Assembly: GCA_022424805.1 (NCBI GenBank)
Contig: JAKMGR010000662.1
Coordinates: 1-5,876, forward strand
Direction: 5' to 3'
Length of the DNA stretch: 5,876 nucleotides
Source of the DNA: Verrucomicrobiales bacterium
GTDB taxonomy: Bacteria; Verrucomicrobiota; Verrucomicrobiia; Verrucomicrobiales; DEV007
Part shown: positions 1 to 5,876 of the stretch, piece by piece
Position numbering within the stretch: position 1 is the stretch's first letter
How the letters are laid out: every line of letters begins with the position of its first letter
Translations under genes and position numbers: made by a program
The notes under the pieces: model-generated
Databases searched by the model: none
Seen by the model: only the letters and a program-made list of their open reading frames with translations
Told to the model about the DNA's origin: nothing

Positions 1-2
1 TC

Positions 3-1193
3 GGAGAAGAAAATCTCGAAGGTGCCTCAGAGTCCGCATCGCAAGCCAGCGAAACGCTCGCAGAAGCGGCTGAACAAAGCCGCCAGGAATCTTACGAACC
101 CTCCAGCGAGGAACAAGGACAGGAAGGCGAGATGGCTTCTGCAGAGAGTCAAAGTGGAGGAAGCGGCCAGAAAGATTCCTCCCAGCAAGCAGCAGCCTCA
201 GAAGGCGAACAGTCTCCATCCGACGAATCAGCCGAGGGCGACAAAGGCGAGCCCGGATCTCTCCCTGCCAGCCCGGAAGAATTGGCGGCCCGACAGGAAG
301 CACTCGCTGAGCAAATTGAAGCAGTCAGACAAGGCCAACTTCAGGAAGCGCTCGCGATGATGGAAGAGGAACTCGCTGCTGAAGCTGCTGAACTGCAGAA
401 TCAGGCCGAAGCCTTTGAGGAGGCCATGAGCAATCTCTCTCAACGCAGTGCCCAGTCCGGCGCTGATCGAGCTGAGCAGGCATTACAGCGCGGCTCGGAC
501 AAAGCAAGCGACGCAAGTCAGCAAATGGCTCAGGCTCAGCAGCAACAGTCAAACGCCGAGCAGCAAGGAACCGTGGAAGAAGGGGAACTATCAAACGACG
601 CCCGGTCATCCATGCAGCGAGGTCAGATTGAGCAGCAGCAATCCCAAAATCACCTGAGCCAAGCCGCGCAAGCCATGGGGCAGACTTCTCAAGCAATTGG
701 AAAGACCATGCAGGGTCTCGAGCCTTCCGATGCTGACGAGAGAATTGCCGACAGCAAGGACCTCGCAAATGGATTTGAAGAAATGGCTGAGTCAGCCCAA
801 TCACAGGACGCTCAGCAGGCGGCGCAAAAGTCGCAAGAGGCTGCCAACGCAATGCAACAGCTAGCCCGCACCGCGATGTCGAAGCTGGGTCAGCAGGGCA
901 ACACCCCTCCCGGCCAGCAAGGCCAACAGCCACAGCCTCCGCAGGAACTTACCGGTGATCCGACTTCGGAAGAACTCAATGAAACCGGACTGAAGGCTGC
1001 CGATGCAAACGGCGACGGCGTTCCGCCCGAACTGCAACAACTCGGCATCAGCGTAGAGGATTGGGCGCGCTTCAAAGGAGCCCTCGTTGGCGGCAATGCC
1101 ACTGCCATCGAAACGGAATTGCCAGCCGAATACCGTGAGTTGGTTGGTCGCTATTTTCAGGTCATCGCGAAGGAAGCTGGAAAGAAAAAATGA
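3..1193 (+). CDS. Large coiled-coil, Gln/Ala/Glu-rich protein, C-terminal part (5' truncated by window edge)
   Basis: The reading frame is open from the left edge to a TGA at 1191-1193, giving 396 visible residues; the start lies outside the window. An ATG at 132 is not taken as the start because the same Glu/Ser/Gln/Ala-biased coding continues upstream of it. Nucleotides about 276-440 encode a heptad-like, Ala/Glu/Leu-rich coiled coil, and about 480-950 a Gln-rich low-complexity stretch ending in a Pro/Gln linker. The last 80 or so residues look folded: a DANGDG loop (1002-1019), then EDWARF (about 1056-1073) and PAEYRELV followed by RYF (about 1120-1158). From memory, tails of the form 'DWARLP...PxEYRELVxxYF' occur at the end of long membrane-anchored coiled-coil proteins (DUF4175-like) in planctomycete and verrucomicrobial MoxR/BatA-type clusters. 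That family link is inference. No membrane segment is visible in this part; one would be expected nearer the N terminus. The next gene overlaps by 4 bases, which suggests joint expression. Function unknown. Confidence 0.8.
   Translation, partial: GEENLEGASESASQASETLAEAAEQSRQESYEPSSEEQGQEGEMASAESQSGGSGQKDSSQQAAASEGEQSPSDESAEGDKGEPGSLPASPEELAARQEALAEQIEAVRQGQLQEALAMMEEELAAEAAELQNQAEAFEEAMSNLSQRSAQSGADRAEQALQRGSDKASDASQQMAQAQQQQSNAEQQGTVEEGELSNDARSSMQRGQIEQQQSQNHLSQAAQAMGQTSQAIGKTMQGLEPSDADERIADSKDLANGFEEMAESAQSQDAQQAAQKSQEAANAMQQLARTAMSKLGQQGNTPPGQQGQQPQPPQELTGDPTSEELNETGLKAADANGDGVPPELQQLGISVEDWARFKGALVGGNATAIETELPAEYRELVGRYFQVIAKEAGKKK
1179..1193 (+). promoter_or_regulatory. Shine-Dalgarno-like site and ATGA stop/start overlap
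   Basis: GGAAAG at 1179-1184 lies 5 bases before the ATG at 1190. That ATG overlaps the TGA stop (1191-1193) of the upstream gene as ATGA. This is the best ribosome-binding site in the window. It supports the chosen start, and the overlap suggests translational coupling of the coiled-coil protein and the secreted repeat protein. Confidence 0.6.
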
Positions 1194-2263
1194 AGACAAC
1201 CATTTCTCCTATTCTCCTCCTTTCCATCACTCTCTTTCCACACTCGCTGCGGGCACAGGGGGACGAAGCACTCTCCAATTCGGTTTTTCAAAAACACCGC
1301 ACAGGCGTCGAAAGAGCCGTCGACCGGGCACTTGCCTACCTGGCGTCAAATCAATCAGCAGAGGGAACCTACAATGATTCCTACGGCCGATCCGTCGGGG
1401 TCGTATCGCTCGTTGGAATGGCCTATCTCTCTGCCGGATACACTCCTGGATACGGGGACTATTCTGAAAATCTGGATCGCTGTATCGACTACGTTCTGAA
1501 CAGTCAGCGGCCCAACGGCCTCCTCGATGAAGGGGACTCCGGTCACGGTCTGATGTATGCTCACACCATCGCTACACTCTTTCTCTCCGAGTGCAGCGGG
1601 ATGGTTGATCCTGAGACACAAGACAAGCTTTCCCCAGTTCTTGCAAAGGCGACCAAATTGATTCTCGAAGCACAGTCCGTCCCGAAAAATGACAAGCACC
1701 AGGGCGGCTGGCGCTACAAGCCTGATTCCCGCGATTCGGATTTATCCTGCTCCGGCTGGGCACTGATGGCTTTGCGATCCGGCAAATTGAATGGAGCTCC
1801 GATTCCTGACGAGGCAATCAAGGACGCTGTCGGATACGTTTTGAAAAACCACGACCAGGAATCCGGCCGCTTTGGCTACACGGATCCCTGGGGACACTCG
1901 GAAACACTGACAGGTTGCGGCCTTCTCTGCCTCGAACTCAGCGGATTTCACGGTACCGAATCCACATTTCGCGCCGGTGAATACGTTCTCCAGCATCGAA
2001 TAAAAATCGTGAACAATGCCCACGAATACTACGCGAACTATTACAATTCCCAGGCAATGTTCCAGTTAGGAGGGCGCTACTGGGAGCAGTATGCTGATTG
2101 GATGTATGGAGAATATATTCCCAAGCAGCAATCCAACGGCTCATGGTCGAACGGTCGAAACGGTGGCACCTACGGCACATCAATGATGGTCCTTTCCTTC
2201 ACCGTGCCCTACCGACAGCTCCCTATCTACCAGCGGGACGAAACTGTCGACGAGACCCCCTGA
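1190..2263 (+). CDS. Secreted prenyltransferase/squalene-oxidase-repeat protein (alpha-barrel fold)
   Basis: The product has 357 residues. Residues 1-22 look like a Sec signal peptide: MKTT, then a hydrophobic ISPILLLSITLF core, with likely cleavage after LRA (A22|Q23), so the mature protein should be periplasmic or exported. The rest consists of repeated helix pairs with the QxxxG(T/S)(W/Y) style of squalene-cyclase/terpenoid alpha-alpha barrels: SNQSAEGTY near residue 60, NSQRPNGL near 105, QGGWRY near 165, a GRFGY segment near 225, and QQSNGSWSNG near 315. SCSGWALMALR and the segment YYANYYNSQAMFQLGG are also typical of this secreted PVC-type family as I remember it. The DXDD acid motif of real squalene-hopene cyclases is not seen; the nearest stretch reads RDSDLS. 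At about 357 residues it is also much shorter than the roughly 630-residue hopene cyclases. It is therefore better read as a binding or scaffold protein, or an enzyme of unknown substrate, than as a hopanoid synthase. The start is fixed by the ATGA overlap and a good ribosome-binding site. Confidence 0.85.
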   Translation: MKTTISPILLLSITLFPHSLRAQGDEALSNSVFQKHRTGVERAVDRALAYLASNQSAEGTYNDSYGRSVGVVSLVGMAYLSAGYTPGYGDYSENLDRCIDYVLNSQRPNGLLDEGDSGHGLMYAHTIATLFLSECSGMVDPETQDKLSPVLAKATKLILEAQSVPKNDKHQGGWRYKPDSRDSDLSCSGWALMALRSGKLNGAPIPDEAIKDAVGYVLKNHDQESGRFGYTDPWGHSETLTGCGLLCLELSGFHGTESTFRAGEYVLQHRIKIVNNAHEYYANYYNSQAMFQLGGRYWEQYADWMYGEYIPKQQSNGSWSNGRNGGTYGTSMMVLSFTVPYRQLPIYQRDETVDETP

Positions 2264-2297
2264 CGCTTTCGCTGAACAAAGCTACACCTTTTCTCCC

Positions 2298-2924
2298 ATG
2301 AATTTCCGTTGGCTCGGCAGAGTCGATTACAATGAGGGCCTCGACCTTCAAAACACCCTTGTGTCGGAGAGACAACAGGGTTTGATCGGTGACACAACCC
2401 TGCTGCTTGAGCATGATCCTGTCTACACGATTGGTCGTACCCGTGATCGATCCAGCCTCCGTGAAACGGATGCTCTCCCCCACCCAGTCGTCGAAACAAA
2501 TCGCGGAGGCCAGGCCACCTACCATGGCCCCGGGCAGCTTGTCGGATACCTCATACTCGATCTCAACAGCTACGGGCGAGATCTACACACCTATCTTCGG
2601 CAAATTGAGTCTTTTCTGATCGACTTCGCCGATAGTCTTGGTATTGAATCCACTCGCCGCGAAGGGCTCACGGGCACGTGGGTGGAGAATCGAAAAATGG
2701 CCTCGATCGGAGTTGGGGTTAGAAAGTGGATCTCCATGCATGGATTCGGACTAAATGTGACGGAAGACCTCAGCGGATATCAAGCGATCACCCCGTGTGG
2801 AATCTCCGACGTGCAAATGACCTCCCTATCTATCGAAACTGGAAATCCACTGACCGTCGAGCAATCGGCAGAATTGATCCAACCCTTCATCAGTAAAGGC
2901 ATTCAGGAACTGCAACAAGCTTGA
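2298..2924 (+). CDS. lipB: Octanoyl-[acyl-carrier-protein]:protein N-octanoyltransferase LipB
   Basis: LipB transfers the octanoyl group from octanoyl-ACP to the lipoyl-domain lysine of the E2 subunits of 2-oxoacid dehydrogenases and to GcvH, in the cytoplasm; LipA then inserts the sulphurs. The 208-residue length is normal for the family. Signature motifs are in order: LLLEHDPVYTIGR (about residues 35-47), the RGGQATYHGPGQL substrate-pocket motif starting at R69, GTWV...KMASIGV with catalytic Lys K133, the HGFGLNV segment, and PCGI with the acyl-accepting Cys C167. The 34-residue Lys-Cys spacing equals that of the E. coli enzyme (K135/C169). No clear Shine-Dalgarno sequence precedes the ATG, but the start fits the usual N terminus of the family. 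It lies 34 bases after the repeat-protein gene and 24 bases before the cyclase gene. No lipA or other lipoylation gene is visible here, so the position looks incidental or genome-specific. The enzyme appears intact. Confidence 0.96.
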   Translation: MNFRWLGRVDYNEGLDLQNTLVSERQQGLIGDTTLLLEHDPVYTIGRTRDRSSLRETDALPHPVVETNRGGQATYHGPGQLVGYLILDLNSYGRDLHTYLRQIESFLIDFADSLGIESTRREGLTGTWVENRKMASIGVGVRKWISMHGFGLNVTEDLSGYQAITPCGISDVQMTSLSIETGNPLTVEQSAELIQPFISKGIQELQQA

Positions 2925-2948
2925 ACCCCAAGGCCTAATTGAACCATC

Positions 2949-4865
2949 ATGTTTCTCGTCGCTGTAAATCTGGAACTTTCGGACAAGCAGGCTGTTGCAC
3001 CAGTCGACACGGATGTTCCCGTACGAATCGGAAGGAATCCGGAAGCCCTCGAAGGGGAGAATATCGAACTACTCCAGATACCCTGGAATGATCGACTCAT
3101 CAGTCGCAATCACTGCGAAGCAAAGCGCACATCGACTGGAATCTCGCTATCCCGGCTCCCTGCCTTGACCGGACGCTCGACACCGAATGCGCTCTACACT
3201 GCACAGCATCCCATCAATCGTGAGGCTCTCTGCGATCCCGTGAAGCTGCAACCCGGTGATATCGTATTCATCGGAGCAAAGGGCGAAACCGCTCTCGTAT
3301 GCCTGCTAGCTCCCGAAGATCTCGATGGAGCACTTCAAAAGTATCGGGACCGACTGGAAGAAAAGAAGGATAATTTTGAAAGCGCATCCCTTACCAGCCA
3401 GGACTACGACGAGGTAGCTCAGCTCGACGAATACAGTCTGCGATTGCAGTTGAAGCTACTGCAGAAAGATCTCCCGGAACAGGTCCTGACGGGGTGGTCA
3501 GAAGATACGGAACTGTTTACCAGTGCCTCTGTCTTTCTCGAAAACGCTCTTCCTGGGCAGCGCGGCGTCAGCTGCAGCTTCATTGGTCTGGAGAATTCAA
3601 AAGAGGGAGTCGCCCACAAGATTCTGAATCCCGATCCCAACGCGCGAGCTGATTTTCGCCCGAGCCGGACTTTGCTTTCCCGCATTGATCTCGACAACCT
3701 CCGGGCATCTGACATTCACATCTGGTCGATGAAGGAGCACAAGCGCGTCTTCGAAGCGGAGAGCTTGGGTGAACAGGTAGACTGGGTGATCATCATGCCC
3801 GTCTCCCGGCCCGACGATGCAGCACAAGTCTACCGGGATAAGGACGGACACCCCGTGTTTGCCTACCTCGAAACCCGCCAGGCTACGGAAGTAGCTGCAA
3901 CTTCCTTTGTTCCTTTCATACGCCTCGTCACCTCAATCGTGGCAAGCCTCCTTTCAGCGAGAGCTGAGCAGAAAATGCAGGACCAGATGGCCGCTTACTT
4001 TTCGCCAGGTCTGCGCCGCCTGATGCAGAACCAGGACCAGTCCATGCTCGAGCCAGCGATGGTCGACTGCACAGTCATGTTCGCTGACCGGCGCGGACAT
4101 TCCCGAATGCTGGAATTAGCGAAGAGCGATGACGAAATTCTTGATCGCCTCGACGAGAACCAACGCGTCGTGGGCCTCATTACCGAAGAAATCTTCCGCA
4201 GCAGCGGAGTCGTGACCGACTTCGCAGGGGACGGAGCCCTAGGCCTCTGGGGCTGGCCGAATATTGGAGTGGCAGATCACAACCACGCGCTTGAAGCGGT
4301 GGAAGCCGCCGAAGCGATTCTCCACCGACTGGCGGATCGCGTCGTATACGAAGAGGAGTTGGGGCGCCACATGTCAGCAGTGAGAATTGGAATCAGCACG
4401 GGTAGGATAGCGGTGGGACGAACTGGCCCTTCCCAACAATGGCACATCAGTGTTTTTGGAAGTGTCGCCAACCTTGGAGCACGGCTGGAACGCATCGCGA
4501 AGGAATTTCACATTCCGATGCTGATCTCAGATGATACCTGGAAACGAATTCGGGGAGAAAGGGATCGGCGTTTTCGAAAACTTTGCGTAATTCGTCCAGC
4601 CGGATTCGAGGAAAGCTACCCCATTCACGAGCTGGTTCTCCCAACTGAGGTGGGAGGTTCCGGCATCAGCGAAGAAAACGCGGCGATTTACGAATCTGCT
4701 CTTGAGCATTTTATTTCTCGGAATTGGGATGCCACCATTGATACACTAGAGACTCTCCCTGAGAATGACCCTCCCACCAACTGGCTCAAGAACAATGCCC
4801 TATCATTCCGCAGATCCCCCCCACCCCATGGCTGGAGCGGAGAAGTCCAAAGTCTGAGCAAGTAA
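2949..4865 (+). CDS. FHA-GAF-class III adenylate/guanylate cyclase
   Basis: The product has 638 residues, with no signal peptide or clear membrane segment, and is probably cytoplasmic. Residues 1-120 form an FHA domain: RIGR at 26-29, SRNH at 52-55 (the phosphothreonine-binding loop), S77/N80, then LQPGDIVFIG. A short charged helix (about 122-165) follows, then a GAF-like sensor domain (about 170-340) with the VIIMPV and VFAYLETR strands and a long exit helix into YFSPGLRRLM (from 350). The class III cyclase domain (about 370-550) has metal-binding D380 (MFADRRG) and D428 (FAGDG), and transition-state N508 and R512 (NLGAR). The base-reading position that is usually Lys is D424, and the one usually Asp or Thr is S501, so product identity (cAMP, cGMP or other) is uncertain. 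The C-terminal tail (about 570-638) is TPR-like and ends in PPPHGW, resembling the 'PPxxWDG' ending of many bacterial cyclases. The gene starts 24 bases after lipB with only a distant AAGG; the start suits the first FHA strand. The kinase gene follows after 11 bases. Confidence 0.92.
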   Translation: MFLVAVNLELSDKQAVAPVDTDVPVRIGRNPEALEGENIELLQIPWNDRLISRNHCEAKRTSTGISLSRLPALTGRSTPNALYTAQHPINREALCDPVKLQPGDIVFIGAKGETALVCLLAPEDLDGALQKYRDRLEEKKDNFESASLTSQDYDEVAQLDEYSLRLQLKLLQKDLPEQVLTGWSEDTELFTSASVFLENALPGQRGVSCSFIGLENSKEGVAHKILNPDPNARADFRPSRTLLSRIDLDNLRASDIHIWSMKEHKRVFEAESLGEQVDWVIIMPVSRPDDAAQVYRDKDGHPVFAYLETRQATEVAATSFVPFIRLVTSIVASLLSARAEQKMQDQMAAYFSPGLRRLMQNQDQSMLEPAMVDCTVMFADRRGHSRMLELAKSDDEILDRLDENQRVVGLITEEIFRSSGVVTDFAGDGALGLWGWPNIGVADHNHALEAVEAAEAILHRLADRVVYEEELGRHMSAVRIGISTGRIAVGRTGPSQQWHISVFGSVANLGARLERIAKEFHIPMLISDDTWKRIRGERDRRFRKLCVIRPAGFEESYPIHELVLPTEVGGSGISEENAAIYESALEHFISRNWDATIDTLETLPENDPPTNWLKNNALSFRRSPPPHGWSGEVQSLSK

Positions 4866-4879
4866 CCTAAAGAGTTGTG
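4866..4879 (+). promoter_or_regulatory. Short junction with in-frame stop and GTG start of the kinase gene
   Basis: After the cyclase TAA (4863-4865) there are only 11 bases before the kinase GTG at 4877-4879. A TAA at 4868-4870 lies in the kinase frame, so translation cannot begin further upstream. The next in-frame ATG (5033-5035) would remove the glycine-rich loop and the ATP-binding Lys. GTG 4877 is therefore the only conventional start that keeps a whole kinase. The AGAG at 4871-4874 is a weak ribosome-binding site and sits only 2 bases from the start. Coupling to termination of the cyclase is the likely mode of initiation. Confidence 0.55.
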
Positions 4880-5876
4880 CCCGAAGAAGAAAACATTCGT
4901 ATCAAAGACTACCAGATTCACTTCCCCCCGCTCGGGGAAGGTGCCTACGGTCGTGTCTTTCGGGCGACTTACCGAGGTATTTCGGAGCGGGCTCTAAAAA
5001 TATTCCGTCCCGGAGCAGTCGATCTTTCCAATATGGCGAGAGAGTTGGAGAAGCTCTCACAAGTCGCCGAGCACCAGGGGATTGTAACCCTTCACGACTT
5101 TGACCTGCTGAACGAACCGCCCTACTACGCGATGGGCTTGCATGCCGATCAGGGAGCGGACAACCAATGGGATACGAGAACACTCGAACGCCTTTGCGGA
5201 CATGTCGACCATCGTGAAGGCTGGAGGCTGATTCGACAAATTGCGGACGCATTGGGTTATCTCCACAGGAATCAAATCGTCCACTGCGACATCAAGCCAT
5301 CGAATATTCTTCTGACCAACGAAACGCCCTTCAACGTGAAGATTTGTGACTTCGGACAGAGTCGAGGTCTCACTGCCGAAGGCTTCGAGCCGGTCGGCAC
5401 ACCCCTCTATGCCAGCCCGGAACAACTACGTGACCCGCGGGACTCGGCCGACGGAAGGGGCTTTCGCTGGGACGTCTACAGCTTCGGTGTCGTTGCTTAC
5501 AAGCTACTGACAGGCAACCTGCCGAGACTTGAAGCATACGCCGAAGCAGAAATTGAGAGCTTCGATCTCGATTCAACGCTGACCGAGACCACCCTCGAAG
5601 CGACTCTCGCAGAAACAGGGAACGCGGTAGATGGCGAGCAACTTGCCACCATGACTGAGGCTGTCGAAGACATCGATTGGCCATCGGATTTCTACGTTCC
5701 CAGCAACCGCAAAGAACTTATCGAGCAGTGCTTGCAGCTCGATCCGCAAAAGCGCCCAGCCGACATGCGCGAAGTCTGGAGTCGTATCCAGGGGCTCGAC
5801 CAGCAGCAAATAGTTTCGCGAGCTCGTCGACTCAATACCATCTTCGCGACCCTCCTCGTCGTCGCAATATGGGCAT
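4877..5876 (+). CDS. Membrane-anchored Ser/Thr protein kinase (Hanks type), 3' truncated by window edge
   Basis: 333 codons are visible from GTG 4877; the frame is still open at the right edge. All main kinase motifs are present: glycine loop GEGAYGRVF (residues 20-28), ATP-anchoring K41 (ALKIF), helix-C E56 (ARELEKL), catalytic loop HCDIKPSN (136-143) with D138 and N143, metal-binding DFG at 158-160, SPE at 180-182 closing the activation segment, D199 in WDVYSFG, and R293 in DPQKRP. Catalytic activity is therefore expected. The Arg before the catalytic Asp is Cys137, a non-RD arrangement. About 71 residues separate LLTG (G213) from CLQLDP (C285), longer than usual, with an acidic insert (about 225-270). 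From about residue 319 a hydrophobic run (LNTIFATLLVVAIWA) begins a transmembrane segment, so a further domain, probably extracytoplasmic, should lie beyond the window. It follows the FHA-cyclase closely and may phosphorylate that protein or a ligand of its FHA domain (inference). Confidence 0.93.
   Translation, partial: MPEEENIRIKDYQIHFPPLGEGAYGRVFRATYRGISERALKIFRPGAVDLSNMARELEKLSQVAEHQGIVTLHDFDLLNEPPYYAMGLHADQGADNQWDTRTLERLCGHVDHREGWRLIRQIADALGYLHRNQIVHCDIKPSNILLTNETPFNVKICDFGQSRGLTAEGFEPVGTPLYASPEQLRDPRDSADGRGFRWDVYSFGVVAYKLLTGNLPRLEAYAEAEIESFDLDSTLTETTLEATLAETGNAVDGEQLATMTEAVEDIDWPSDFYVPSNRKELIEQCLQLDPQKRPADMREVWSRIQGLDQQQIVSRARRLNTIFATLLVVAIWA

Noticed and set aside
132..134. ATG as the start of the first gene
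   Set aside because: The frame stays open with the same composition to the left edge, so this is an internal Met.
480..680. Repeated CAGCAG/CAGCAA stretches resembling a DNA repeat array
   Set aside because: These are irregular runs of Gln codons in a low-complexity protein, with no fixed repeat unit or spacing.
325..933. 202-codon open frame on the minus strand
   Set aside because: It lies opposite the Gln/Ala-rich coding region, where codon bias removes stops from the other strand. Its translation shows no recognisable domain.
1190..2263. Annotation as squalene-hopene cyclase (shc)
   Set aside because: It has a signal peptide, lacks a DXDD motif and is about half the expected length; only the fold is shared.
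2264..2297. Possible promoter or terminator before lipB
   Set aside because: The 34 bases hold no inverted repeat followed by a T-run and no readable -35/-10 pair.
2921..2945. Direct repeat TTGAACC at 2921-2927 and 2939-2945 between lipB and the cyclase gene
   Set aside because: Seven bases twice, 18 bases apart, with one copy overlapping the lipB stop codon, is too little to call an operator; chance is likely.
5057..5425. 122-codon open frame on the minus strand, with other minus-strand frames around it
   Set aside because: It is fully antisense to the kinase catalytic domain, whose motifs are unmistakable, and no independent coding signal is seen.

Overview
The window holds five genes in a row, all on the plus strand. 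They are almost gapless: a 4-base overlap, then gaps of 34, 24 and 11 bases. I see no tRNA, rRNA, CRISPR array, insertion sequence or convincing terminator. The first gene is cut by the left edge and the last by the right edge. Medium GC content, secreted squalene-cyclase-fold repeat proteins, FHA-cyclases and membrane Ser/Thr kinases together suggest a PVC-group bacterium. A verrucomicrobion (Opitutae-like) is my first guess and a planctomycete my second. This is inference from gene content, not from a phylogenetic marker.

Left part (3-2263): the C-terminal 396 residues of a large Gln/Ala/Glu/Ser-rich coiled-coil protein end in a conserved-looking tail with DWAR and PAEYRELV motifs. It overlaps, through ATGA, a secreted protein with the alpha-barrel repeats of the prenyltransferase/squalene-oxidase superfamily. 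In PVC bacteria such pairs often follow MoxR / DUF58 / VWA (BatA-like) genes, so the left part is probably the end of an envelope-associated cluster of unknown function.

Middle (2298-2924): a complete octanoyltransferase gene (lipB) for protein lipoylation, with its catalytic Lys and Cys in place. It is a housekeeping gene between two clusters of unrelated character.

Right part (2949-5876): a 638-residue FHA-GAF-class III nucleotide cyclase is followed 11 bases later by a GTG-started Ser/Thr protein kinase with a membrane segment beginning at the right edge. The FHA domain can in principle read phosphothreonine, so the pair looks like a phosphorylation-to-cyclic-nucleotide signalling module. 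The cyclase keeps both metal-binding Asp residues and the transition-state Asn/Arg. It has Asp and Ser at the two positions that normally read the purine base, so its product cannot be assumed to be cAMP. The kinase is of the non-RD type (HCD instead of HRD). This pair is the most interesting part of the window.
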